This document shows, one piece after another, positions 51,221 to 59,172 of a stretch of DNA of 64,000 nt. Source of the DNA: Modestobacter sp. VKM Ac-2986 (GTDB taxonomy: Bacteria; Actinomycetota; Actinomycetes; Mycobacteriales; Geodermatophilaceae); NCBI RefSeq assembly GCF_026967795.1, contig NZ_JAPVBH010000007.1:124001-188000 (forward strand). The letters run 5' to 3'. Both the position numbers and the translations under genes were made by a program. Numbering within the stretch: the stretch's first letter is position 1; every line of letters starts with the position of its first letter. The notes under the pieces are model-generated. The model was given only the letters and a program-made list of their open reading frames with translations. It did no database searches and was not told the origin of the DNA.

Positions 51221-51424
51221 GTGACGACCGACCCGGTGATCTGCTCGGCGAAGGGCTGCCGCGAACCGGCGGACTACCGGCTGATCTGGAACAACCCCAA
51301 GCTGCACACCCCCGACCGGGAGAAGGTCTGGGCCGCCTGCGCCGAACACCGCGACTCCCTCTCCGACCACCTGTCCGTGCGCGGCTTCCTCCGTCGCGTC
51401 GACCCCCTGGTGCAGCCCGAGTAG
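51221..51424 (+). CDS. Small conserved zinc-binding-like protein
   Basis: A 67-residue protein starting at GTG, MTTDPVICSAKGCREPADY. Its spaced Cys (C-x4-C), the later AACAEHRDSLSDHLSVRGFLR with Cys and two His, and the compact size match a widespread actinobacterial small zinc-finger-like family. That family is sometimes mis-annotated as acetone carboxylase. Its function is unknown. It stands alone between the endonuclease promoter region and an alcohol dehydrogenase gene. Confidence 0.75.
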   Translation: MTTDPVICSAKGCREPADYRLIWNNPKLHTPDREKVWAACAEHRDSLSDHLSVRGFLRRVDPLVQPE

Positions 51425-51528
51425 GTTCGCCCGAGCACACGGGAGCCCGGGCGCGGGCTGAGAAGGCGGACGACCCCCGCCGACCGTCCACACCTGATCC
51501 GGTCAGTACCGGCGGAGGGAGCTGCCCG

Positions 51529-52539
51529 ATGCTCGCGGCGCGCTTTCACGGAGCCCACCAGCCGCTCGCCCTGGACGACGTCCCGGTGCCCGAGCCCGCC
51601 CCGGACGAGGTGCGCGTGCGGGTGCACGCCGCCGGCGTCTGCGGCACCGAGCTGCACTTCACCGACGGCCTGTACGAACCGGCGAGGACGCCGATGACGC
51701 TGGGCCACGAGGCCGCCGGCGTGGTCGACGCCGTCGGGTCGGCTGTCACCGGCTGGGCGCCCGGCGACCGGGTCGCCGTCTACTACTACCTGTTCTGCGG
51801 CAGCTGCCGCTGGTGCCTGCGCGGCCGGCAGAACCTGTGCCTGACCCCGCGCGGCGTGCTCGCCTTCGCCGCCGACGGCGCGTTCGCCGAGCAACTCGTC
51901 GTCCCGGCGCACTGCCTGGTCCGGCTGCCCGAGGAGGTGTCCTTCGACGCCGCCGCCCCGCTGTGCTGTGCCGGGACGACCGCGGTGCACGCGCTCACCG
52001 AGGCCGACGTCGAGCCCGGTGAGGTGGTCGTGGTGCTCGGCAGCGGTGGCGTCGGGCTGGCCGTCGTCCAGGACGCGCACCGGCGCGGGGCGACCGTGAT
52101 CGCGGTCAGCCGGGACGCCGCCCGCCGGGAGGCCGCGCTGCGCTCCGGCGCCACCGCCGCGGTCGCCCCCGCCGACGCCGCCGCGGCGGTGACCCGGCTG
52201 TCCGGTGGCCAGGGCGCCGACGTCGTGGTCGAGCTGGCCGGGGTGACGGCGACGCTGGAGCTGGCCACCAGCGTGCTGGGCCGGCGCGGGCGGCTGGTGC
52301 TGGTCGGCTACAGCGCCGACTCCCTGACCGTCAGCCCGCTGGGCATGGTGGTCGCCGAACAGCGGGTGATCGCCAGCGTCGGAAATACGCTGGCCGAGCT
52401 GGAGACCGCCGTCTCCCTCGCCGCGAGCGGCCAGCTGACCCCGCCGGTGGCCGCCACGATGCCGTTGTCCCAGGTCAACGATGCGCTCGACCGGCTGCGG
52501 GCCGGCGAGGTGACCGGGCGCCTGGTCCTGCACCCCTGA
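51529..52539 (+). CDS. Zinc-binding alcohol dehydrogenase
   Basis: A 336-residue medium-chain dehydrogenase. Catalytic Cys38 lies in AGVCGTELHF, and GHEAAG carries the His-Glu pair. Structural zinc is bound by the four cysteines of FCGSCRWCLRGRQNLC. The Rossmann fold is VVVLGSGGVGLAVVQDAHRRG. The ATG follows GGAGGGA. The substrate is unknown. The MFS gene 31 bases downstream on the same strand may be co-transcribed. Confidence 0.9.
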   Translation: MLAARFHGAHQPLALDDVPVPEPAPDEVRVRVHAAGVCGTELHFTDGLYEPARTPMTLGHEAAGVVDAVGSAVTGWAPGDRVAVYYYLFCGSCRWCLRGRQNLCLTPRGVLAFAADGAFAEQLVVPAHCLVRLPEEVSFDAAAPLCCAGTTAVHALTEADVEPGEVVVVLGSGGVGLAVVQDAHRRGATVIAVSRDAARREAALRSGATAAVAPADAAAAVTRLSGGQGADVVVELAGVTATLELATSVLGRRGRLVLVGYSADSLTVSPLGMVVAEQRVIASVGNTLAELETAVSLAASGQLTPPVAATMPLSQVNDALDRLRAGEVTGRLVLHP

Positions 52540-52570
52540 CGCCGCGGGGGTCGTGCCAGGATCGACCCCC

Positions 52571-53821
52571 GTGGCCAGACGCAACAGCAAGGCCGACCCC
52601 CTCCCCCGCGAGGTCGGCGTCCTGGCGATCGTGGCCTTCGTCGTCGCCCTCGGCTTCGGTGTCGTGGCCCCGGCCATCCCGCTGTTCGTCCGCGACTACG
52701 GCGTCGGGACGACGGCGGTCGGCTTTGCGATCAGCGCCTTCGCCTTCTTCCGCTTCCTGTCGGCCTTCGGCGGCGGGGCGCTGGTCGAGCGGCTCGGGGA
52801 ACGGGTGGTGCTCGCCGCCGGGCTCGCGATCGTCGCGGTGACCAGCGGGGCGGCGGGGTTCGCCGGCAACTTCCCGCTGTTCGTGGCCCTGCGGGCGGCC
52901 GGCGGCATCGGCAGCGCGATGTTCACCGTGGCCGCGCTGTCGCTGCTGCTGCGCACCGCCCCGGCGGCCCACCGCGGCCGGGCCGCGGCGACCTACCAGG
53001 GCGGCTTCATCCTCGGCGGCATCGCCGGCCCGGCCGCCGGCGGCTTCCTCGCCGAGATCTCCCCGCGGGTTCCGTTCTTCGTCTACGCGGCGTTCCTGCT
53101 GGTCGCCGGCAGCGTCGCGCTGGTGCTGCTGCGGCCTGCGGCCCTGCCGCCGGTCGACCCGCCGGTGACCCCGGGCGTCGACCAGGGCGGTGGCGGCGAG
53201 CCCTCCACCGCTGCGGTGCCGCCACCCGGCACGGACGGCGGCGGGCTGCGCGCGGCGCTGCGGTCGCGGGCCTACCTGGCCGCGCTCGTGGCCAACCTCG
53301 GCGTGGGCTGGGTGCTGTTCGGGGTGCGCAACTCCCTGGTGCCGCTGTACGTGACCGAGGAGCTGGGCAAGACGGTCGCCTGGGCCGGCGCGGGCCTGCT
53401 GGCCGGGTCGGTGGCCCAGGCGCTCGGGCTGCTGCGCGCCGGGCGGCTGTCGGACAACTGGGGCCGCCGCCCCTCGCTGCTGGTGGGCAGCGGGCTCGCG
53501 ACCACCTCGATCGCCGTCCTGGTGCTGCCGCCGACCACCGCCGCCTTCCTGCTCGCGATGGCCGCGTTCGGGCTGGGCGCCTCGTTCCTGGCCAGCGTGC
53601 CCGCCGCGATCGTCGGCGACGTGAGCCCGGCCAAGGGCGGCAAGGCGGTCGCGGTGTTCCAGATGGTCGCCGACCTGGGCGCCGTCGCGGGCCCGCTGGC
53701 CGCCGGCTGGCTCACCGACACCTATTCGTTCCAGGTGGCCTTCGCCGTCAGCGCGGGCGTGCTGGGCCTCGGGGTCCTCGCCGCGCTGGCGATGCCCCGC
53801 ACCATCACGCCCGCCACCTGA
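52571..53821 (+). CDS. MFS transporter
   Basis: A 416-residue twelve-helix major facilitator. Motif A is in GGGALVERLGERVVL and its repeat RAGRLSDNWGRRPSLLVG. GGFILGGIAGPAAGGFL is a motif-C-like signature of drug/H+ antiporters (DHA1). A polar Gly/Pro-rich loop of ~45 residues joins the halves. The start is GTG giving MARRNSKADPLPREVG. The gene ends nine bases from a convergent DinB-family gene. The substrate is unknown. Confidence 0.88.
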   Translation: MARRNSKADPLPREVGVLAIVAFVVALGFGVVAPAIPLFVRDYGVGTTAVGFAISAFAFFRFLSAFGGGALVERLGERVVLAAGLAIVAVTSGAAGFAGNFPLFVALRAAGGIGSAMFTVAALSLLLRTAPAAHRGRAAATYQGGFILGGIAGPAAGGFLAEISPRVPFFVYAAFLLVAGSVALVLLRPAALPPVDPPVTPGVDQGGGGEPSTAAVPPPGTDGGGLRAALRSRAYLAALVANLGVGWVLFGVRNSLVPLYVTEELGKTVAWAGAGLLAGSVAQALGLLRAGRLSDNWGRRPSLLVGSGLATTSIAVLVLPPTTAAFLLAMAAFGLGASFLASVPAAIVGDVSPAKGGKAVAVFQMVADLGAVAGPLAAGWLTDTYSFQVAFAVSAGVLGLGVLAALAMPRTITPAT

Positions 53822-53830
53822 CCCCCGGCG

Positions 53831-54523
53831 TCAGGCCCAGGGGGCCAGGGTGGGCAGCGGGCCGTCGGCCTGCAGCCCGGCGCCGTCGCTGCGGCCGGTG
53901 ATCCAGGCCGCCACCTCCGGCAGGGTGCCCGCCACGGCCAGTGCGCCGGTCCCCCACTCGCGGTCGCCGGCGAACAGCGCCACGTCCGGGACGGCGTCGC
54001 GGGCGTCCCACTGCCGGAACACGTCGTCGACGACCGCGGCCAGCACGTCGTCCGGGACGTCGGCGAAACCGATCCCGGCGTCGAGGTCGACCGTGTGCAC
54101 CCACACCTCGCGGGCCCGCAGCCACGACAGCTCCGCGGCCGGCAGCACGTGCCCCTGGCGGGTCCGCACCTGCGCGGCCCACGCGTGCTCGGGCAGGTCC
54201 CGGACGGCCCCGGCCAGCCGCTGGGTGGCCGCCAGGACGGCGGCGCGCAGCTCGAGCGGCGACAACGCGGCGGTCTCCGCGATGTGCGCGTCACGGGCCT
54301 CGTCGGAGGAGTAGGCCGGCGTCTCGACCCCGGTACGGGCCCAGGTCAGCAGGTTGACCATGGCGTCGGCGTTGCCGGCCAGGTGGGCGAGCACGTGCGC
54401 GCGGGTCCAGCCGGACAGCAGCGACGGGCCGGTCAGCTCCTCGTCGGTGAGCCGGCCCAGCGCCGTGCCCAGGTGCTCCTCCCCCTGCCGCCACCAGTCC
54501 AGGTACTCGGTCGGCGCGGTCAT
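53831..54523 (-). CDS. Maleylpyruvate isomerase family mycothiol-dependent enzyme (DinB-like)
   Basis: A 230-residue protein. The mycothiol-dependent maleylpyruvate isomerase N-terminal domain has LSGWTRAHVLAHLAGNADAMVNLLTWA, with the metal His in HVLAHL. ELSWLRAREVWVHTVDLDAGIGFADVP follows, with the other His and Asp ligands, then a C-terminal SCP2-like part. It uses mycothiol as cofactor; the actual reaction is unknown here since no gentisate genes are near. The start is the ATG giving MTAPTEYLDWW. Confidence 0.88.
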   Translation of the reverse strand: MTAPTEYLDWWRQGEEHLGTALGRLTDEELTGPSLLSGWTRAHVLAHLAGNADAMVNLLTWARTGVETPAYSSDEARDAHIAETAALSPLELRAAVLAATQRLAGAVRDLPEHAWAAQVRTRQGHVLPAAELSWLRAREVWVHTVDLDAGIGFADVPDDVLAAVVDDVFRQWDARDAVPDVALFAGDREWGTGALAVAGTLPEVAAWITGRSDGAGLQADGPLPTLAPWA

Positions 54524-54698
54524 GGGATCTCCTCGGGTCACGGGTCGCGGACGCCCCACCCTGCCGTGTCGGACCGGTCGTGGCGAGCGGAGTCCGTGCG
54601 GCTTCCGATGGGCGGGCGGAAGGGGTTGGATGGTGGGTGCCACCGGGAGCGGCCCCCACCGGGGCGACCCGTCCCGGCGGCCCCAGCCCGGAGGTGTC

Positions 54699-56363
54699 GT
54701 GCCCGCTCGCCCTGTCCTGCTCACCGTCGACGACGACCGCACGGTCAGCCGCGCCGTCGCCCGCGACCTGCGCCGCCACTACGGCGACCGCTACCGCGTG
54801 GTGCGCGCCGAGAGCGGCGCCGACGCCCTGGCGGCGTTGCGCGAGCTCACCGCCCGCGGCGAGCTCACCGCGCTGCTGCTGGCCGACCACCGGATGCCCG
54901 GCATGACCGGCGTGGAGTTCCTCGAGCAGGCGATGGACCTGGTGCCCGGCGCGAAGCGGGTGCTGCTCACCGCCTACGCCGACACCGACGCCGCCATCAG
55001 GGCGATCAACGACGTCGACCTCGACCACTACCTGCTCAAGCCCTGGGACCCGCCGGAGGAGCTGCTCTACCCGGTCCTCGACGAGCTGCTGGAGGACTGG
55101 TCGCGCACCACCCCCGCGCCCTTCGAGGGGCTGACCCTGCTCGGGCACCAGTGGTCGCCGGAGACCCAGGAGCTCAAGGAGTTCCTGGCCCGCAACCAGG
55201 TGCCCTACCGGCACCTGCAGGGCGAGGACGCCGCGGCGATCCGCACCGCCGCCGGCCTGGACGACGACGCCGCCCTGCCGGCCACCGTGCTCTCCGACGG
55301 CACGGTGCTCAGCCGCCCGTCGCTGCGCGAGGTGGCGACCCGGTGCGGGCTGGCCACCACCGCCGGCAGCCCGTTCTACGACGTGGTGGTCGTCGGCGCC
55401 GGCCCCGCCGGGCTCGGGTCGGCGGTGTACGCGGCCAGCGAGGGCTTGCGCACGCTGCTGGTCGAGCGCACCGCCACCGGCGGGCAGGCCGGGCAGTCCA
55501 GCCGGATCGAGAACTACCTCGGCTTCCCCCACGGCGTCTCCGGCGCCGAGCTCGCGCAGCGGGCCCGGGACCAGGCGGTGCGCTTCGGCGTCGAGGTGCT
55601 CACCGCCAGCGAGGTCACCGCGATCACCCCCAACGGCGACGGCCGGGCGCTGAGCTTCGCCGACGGCAGCCAGGTCACCGCACACGCCGTCGTCCTGGCC
55701 ACCGGGGTGAGCTGGACCAGGCTGCCTGCCCGGGGTGCCGAGGACTTCGCCGGCCGCGGCGTCTACTACGGCGCCGCCGCGCACGAGGCGGCCGACTGCC
55801 AGGGCGAGGAGGTGTACGTCGTCGGCGCGGCCAACTCCGCCGGGCAGGCCGCGCTGCACTTCGCCAAGTTCGCCAGCCGGGTGGTGCTGCTGTGCCGCGG
55901 CACCGACATCCGGGCCAGCATGTCCGAGTACCTGGTCGCCCGGATCCTGGCCAACTCCGCCATCGAGGTGCTCACCTGCACGCAGGTGGTCGCCGTCGAG
56001 GGCAGCGACCACGTCGAGCAGCTGGTGCTGGCGAACTCCGCGAACGGACAGACCACCACCGTCCCGGCGTCCCGGCTGTTCGTCTTCATCGGCGCGCAGC
56101 CGCCGACGGCCTGGCTGGGCGAGGCCTTCGCCCGGGACGAGCGCGGGTTCCTGCGCACCGGGCCGTCGCTGCTGGACGCCGAGGGCCGCCCGCCGCAGGG
56201 CTGGCCGCTGACCCGCGCGCCCTACCACCTGGAGTGCTCGGTGCCCGGGGTGTTCGTCGCCGGCGACGTCCGCGCCGAGTCGGTCAAGCGCGTCGCCTCC
56301 GCCGTCGGCGAGGGCGCCATGGCCGTCACGCTCGTGCACCGCTACCTGGAGGCCATCGGATGA
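54699..56363 (+). CDS. Response-regulator receiver fused to FAD-dependent oxidoreductase (thioredoxin-reductase-like)
   Basis: A 554-residue fusion. Residues 1-125 are a receiver domain (TVDDDR, phospho-acceptor Asp in LLADHRMPGM near 62, Lys in LLKPWD near 113). Residues ~130-220 look like a glutaredoxin/thioredoxin fold without redox cysteines. Residues ~228-550 are a TrxB-like flavoprotein: VVVVGAGPAGLGSA, VVGAANSAGQAA and GVFVAGDVR. The CxxC of true thioredoxin reductase is missing (GVYYGAAAHEA). It is coupled by ATGA overlap to a histidine kinase gene, so phosphorylation may control electron flow. Confidence 0.9.
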   Translation: MPARPVLLTVDDDRTVSRAVARDLRRHYGDRYRVVRAESGADALAALRELTARGELTALLLADHRMPGMTGVEFLEQAMDLVPGAKRVLLTAYADTDAAIRAINDVDLDHYLLKPWDPPEELLYPVLDELLEDWSRTTPAPFEGLTLLGHQWSPETQELKEFLARNQVPYRHLQGEDAAAIRTAAGLDDDAALPATVLSDGTVLSRPSLREVATRCGLATTAGSPFYDVVVVGAGPAGLGSAVYAASEGLRTLLVERTATGGQAGQSSRIENYLGFPHGVSGAELAQRARDQAVRFGVEVLTASEVTAITPNGDGRALSFADGSQVTAHAVVLATGVSWTRLPARGAEDFAGRGVYYGAAAHEAADCQGEEVYVVGAANSAGQAALHFAKFASRVVLLCRGTDIRASMSEYLVARILANSAIEVLTCTQVVAVEGSDHVEQLVLANSANGQTTTVPASRLFVFIGAQPPTAWLGEAFARDERGFLRTGPSLLDAEGRPPQGWPLTRAPYHLECSVPGVFVAGDVRAESVKRVASAVGEGAMAVTLVHRYLEAIG

Positions 56364-57805
56364 CCACGTCCACCCCGCAGATCAGCACCGCCGAGCTGCG
56401 CACGCTGTTCCTGTTCGAGTCCCTGGGCGAGGCGGAGCTGGCGTGGACCGCCGAGCGCGCCGACATCCGGGTGTTCGACGCCGACGTCGTCGTCTTCTCC
56501 GAGGGACAGCCGGCCGAGTCGCTGTACGTGCTGCTGGAGGGCGGCCTGCTGCTCACCAAGCACGCCGACGGCGAGGACGTCGTCATCAACGACACGACCC
56601 ACCGCGGGTCGTACTCCGGCGCGACCCGGGCCTACGCCACCGGCGCCCCGGAGGAGTACCCGACGACGATGCGCACGACGCGGCCCAGCCGGTTCCTCCG
56701 GCTCGCCGCCGACGACTTCACCACCCTGGTGCGGGAGCAGTGCCCGATGGCCGTGCACCTGCTCGACGGGCTGTACGAGGGCGTGCGGGCGACGGAGTCC
56801 GCGCTGCGCCAGCGGGAGCACCTGGTGCAGCTCGGGCACCTGTCGGCGAACCTGGCGCACGAGCTGAACAACCCCGCGGCCGCGGCGGTGCGGGCCACCG
56901 AGCAGCTGCGCGGGCGCACCAGCGCCATGCGGCACAAGCTCGCGCTGCTGGCCGACAGCGGGCTGTCCCCGGAGCTGGTGTCCCGGCTGGTCCGCACCCA
57001 GGACGCCGCGGTGGAGCGCTCGCTCAAGCCCCGCCCGGAGTTGACCGCGCTGGAGGAGAGCGACCTGGAGGACGCGATCGCCGAGCGGCTGGCCGAGGTC
57101 GGCGTCGACGAGTCCCAGGCCTACGACCTCGCGCCGGTGTTCGCCGCGGCCGGGATGGACGCGCACTGGGTCGACGACGTCGTCGAGCAGGTCGACTCGG
57201 GGCTGGAGTGGTCGGCGGCGTTCGGCTGGCTGCGCTACACGCTGGAGACCGAGACGCTGATGAGCGAGATCGAGGAGGCCGCGACCCGGATCTCCTCGCT
57301 GGTCGGCGCGGTGAAGCAGTACTCGCACCTGGACCAGGCCCAGCACCAGGACCTCGACGTCAAGCCCGGCCTGGAGAGCACGCTGGTGATGCTGGCCCGC
57401 AAGCTGACCGGCATCCGGGTGCAGCGCGAGTACACCGCCGCCCTGCCCGCGGTCCCCGGCTACCCGGCCGAGCTGAACCAGGTCTGGACGAACCTCATCG
57501 ACAACGCCGCCGACGCCATGACCCGCGACGGCGTCGCCCGGGGCGTGCTGACCCTGCGCACCCGGGCCGACGCCGACGCGGTCTTCGTCGAGATCGCCGA
57601 CGACGGACCGGGCGTGCCCGAGGAGGTGCGCAGCCGGCTGTTCGACCCGTTCGTGACCACCAAGCCCGCCGGCGAGGGCAGCGGCCTGGGCCTGGAGAAC
57701 GCCCGGCGGATCGTCGAGCGGCGACACGGCGGGTCGCTCAGCTACACGACCGGCCCGGAGGGGACGACGTTCTGCGTGCGGCTGCCGCTGCACCGGTCGC
57801 GGTGA
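56360..57805 (+). CDS. Histidine kinase with N-terminal cyclic-nucleotide-binding domain
   Basis: A 481-residue cytosolic kinase. Residues ~15-140 form a CRP-like cNMP domain (VVFSEGQPAESLYVLLEGGLLLTK). An H-box HLSANLAHELNNPAAAAVRA follows, with His near 166. Then comes a long helical insert, a second segment EEAATRISSLVGAVKQYSHLD, and the ATPase with N-box NLIDNAADAM, DDGPGV, FDPFVTTK and GSGLGL. No membrane helix is present. It is the likely partner of the receiver-flavoprotein encoded just upstream. A UBP-type zinc finger gene starts two bases after its stop. Confidence 0.92.
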   Translation: MTTSTPQISTAELRTLFLFESLGEAELAWTAERADIRVFDADVVVFSEGQPAESLYVLLEGGLLLTKHADGEDVVINDTTHRGSYSGATRAYATGAPEEYPTTMRTTRPSRFLRLAADDFTTLVREQCPMAVHLLDGLYEGVRATESALRQREHLVQLGHLSANLAHELNNPAAAAVRATEQLRGRTSAMRHKLALLADSGLSPELVSRLVRTQDAAVERSLKPRPELTALEESDLEDAIAERLAEVGVDESQAYDLAPVFAAAGMDAHWVDDVVEQVDSGLEWSAAFGWLRYTLETETLMSEIEEAATRISSLVGAVKQYSHLDQAQHQDLDVKPGLESTLVMLARKLTGIRVQREYTAALPAVPGYPAELNQVWTNLIDNAADAMTRDGVARGVLTLRTRADADAVFVEIADDGPGVPEEVRSRLFDPFVTTKPAGEGSGLGLENARRIVERRHGGSLSYTTGPEGTTFCVRLPLHRSR

Positions 57806-57806
57806 C

Positions 57807-58097
57807 GTGACCGGCTGGCAGGTGGAGCGGGGCGCGGTCTGCGGTCACGCCGACGGGCTGCCGCCCGCGCCCGGGCCGGCGGAGGCCTGCGAGGACTGCC
57901 TGCGCACCGGTGGGCAGTGGGTGCACCTGCGCCGCTGCCTGACCTGCGACCACGTCGGGTGCTGCGACTCCTCGCCGCACCGGCACGCGACCGCGCACGC
58001 CACCGCGACGCAGCACCCGGTGATGGCGTCGGCCGAGCCGGGCGAGCACTGGGCCTGGTGCCACCCCGACCGCGCACTGCTCCTGCCCCGCACCTGA
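57807..58097 (+). CDS. UBP-type zinc finger protein
   Basis: A 96-residue protein consisting of a ZnF-UBP fold. CGH at the start, ACEDCLRTGGQWVHLRRCLTCDHVGCCDSSPHRHATAHATATQHPV, then GEHWAWCHPDRALLL give the full Cys/His array. In eukaryotes this finger binds the free C-terminus of ubiquitin. In bacteria its ligand is unknown and could be the free Gly-Gly-like C-terminus of another protein. The GTG start lies two bases after the kinase stop, so it belongs to the signalling cassette. Confidence 0.92.
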   Translation: MTGWQVERGAVCGHADGLPPAPGPAEACEDCLRTGGQWVHLRRCLTCDHVGCCDSSPHRHATAHATATQHPVMASAEPGEHWAWCHPDRALLLPRT

Positions 58098-58142
58098 CCC
58101 GCCGGCGGTGTGCGCCGGGCCGCGCCGGGTAGCGGGCCGGGC

Positions 58143-58511
58143 ATGACGCAGCCCTTCGTGGACTCCCTCGGCGTGCACGGGACGACGGCCGAGGACGGCA
58201 CCGCGCGGCTGCACCTGGACGCGACGGAGGAACACCTCAACGCCGCCGGCACCCTGCACGGCGGCGTGCTGGCCACCCTGGTCGACACCGCGATGGCCGC
58301 GGCCGTGCGCAGCAGCACCGGCGAGGACGACGTCCCGGCGACCAGCCAGCTCACCGTCACCTACCTGCACGCAGGCGCGCCCGGCCACCTGGCGGTGACC
58401 GGGCGCGTGGTGACCCAGGGTGAGCACCTCACGGTCTGCGAGGCCGACGTCGAGCAGGACGGCCGCACCCTCGTGCACGCGGTGGCGACCTTCGCCGTCC
58501 TCCACCGCTGA
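58143..58511 (+). CDS. PaaI-type hotdog thioesterase
   Basis: A 122-residue single hotdog-fold acyl-CoA thioesterase. LNAAGTLHGGVLATLVDTAMAAAV carries the HGG active-site motif and the catalytic Asp. TSQLTVTYLHAGAPGHLAVTGRVV is the second half of the fold. It acts on short aromatic or acyl-CoAs in the cytosol. The ATG giving MTQPFVDSLG is used; an ATG-less upstream extension is not convincing. It follows the zinc finger by 45 bases, so it may be co-transcribed with the cassette, though function need not be related. Confidence 0.88.
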   Translation: MTQPFVDSLGVHGTTAEDGTARLHLDATEEHLNAAGTLHGGVLATLVDTAMAAAVRSSTGEDDVPATSQLTVTYLHAGAPGHLAVTGRVVTQGEHLTVCEADVEQDGRTLVHAVATFAVLHR

Positions 58512-58534
58512 CCGCACCGGCCCCGTCCCCGCTG

Positions 58535-58588
58535 CAGGGGCCCGTCGCGAGCTCGCGAGTGGTGGGGGGCAGTGGGGTCCTTCGTCAG
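58535..58588. repeat. 54-bp gene-end repeat, copy B
   Basis: This is the partner of 5692-5745 (43 of 54 identical). It contains the perfect palindrome TCGCGAGCTCGCGA and ends exactly on the TCA plus G at the stop of a minus-strand gene. It lies between two convergent genes, as copy A does. Confidence 0.6.
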
Positions 58589-59046
58589 GCCGGGCGGCGC
58601 CCGGCGCGCTCGCGGGCCACGGCGACCTCGTCGGGCGTGAGGGCGTCGGCAGCGCCGTTGCGGCGGGCTGCGGCCTGCGCGTCCAGCCAGGAGACGTGCC
58701 GCTCCCACGCGGCCCGCGGGGAGACCGCCAGGGCGCGGGCGATCTGCGTCCAGTCGGCGCCACCGCGCAGGGCGGCGGCGATGCCGAGCTGGCGGTTCTC
58801 GTGGGCCTTGCGGGCCACGACCTCGCCGAGGGCGAGCAGCTCGAGCGCCTCCTCGGTGTCCAGCTGGGTGTTGGTGCCGGCCTTGAAGCTGGCCCAGTCG
58901 TCGTCGTCGTCCGCGCTGTCGTTCGGCGCGTCGACGACCACGTTGTCGCGCCGGCTGAGGAAGTCCAGCCGGCTCACCGCCGTCATGAGGGAGAACTCGC
59001 GCTCCATCACCTCAGGGGTGGTGGCGACCTCAGGAATCGTCGTCAT
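58585..59046 (-). CDS. Conserved-looking hypothetical protein with C-terminal helix-turn-helix
   Basis: A 153-residue protein. The N-terminal part is helical with an acidic run SADDDDDWASF. A long helix (TEEALELLALGEVVARKAHENRQLGIAAAL) and a helix-turn-helix-like GGADWTQIARALAVSPRAAWERHVSWL follow. The latter is common in small actinobacterial DNA-binding proteins that resemble Clr5/sigma-4 helices. I do not recognise a named family. The ATG giving MTTIPEVATT is used. A DNA-binding role is plausible but unproven. Confidence 0.7.
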   Translation of the reverse strand: MTTIPEVATTPEVMEREFSLMTAVSRLDFLSRRDNVVVDAPNDSADDDDDWASFKAGTNTQLDTEEALELLALGEVVARKAHENRQLGIAAALRGGADWTQIARALAVSPRAAWERHVSWLDAQAAARRNGAADALTPDEVAVARERAGRRPA

Positions 59047-59127
59047 GACCACAGTATTGCGCCCGACCACACGGGGTGTGACCCCCTCGTGACATTCATC
59101 TCGGAGGTGGGCCCGGTGCTGGCGCTG

Positions 59128-59166
59128 CGGAGCCGGGTCGGGACGGTGCGTGCCGACCCGGCTCCG
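59128..59166 (-). terminator. Hairpin terminator after the ferritin-like gene
   Basis: CGGAGCCGGGTCGG, 11-base loop, CCGACCCGGCTCCG: a perfect 14-pair stem six bases beyond the stop codon of the minus-strand ferritin-like gene. Confidence 0.65.
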
Positions 59167-59172
59167 ACCGGG

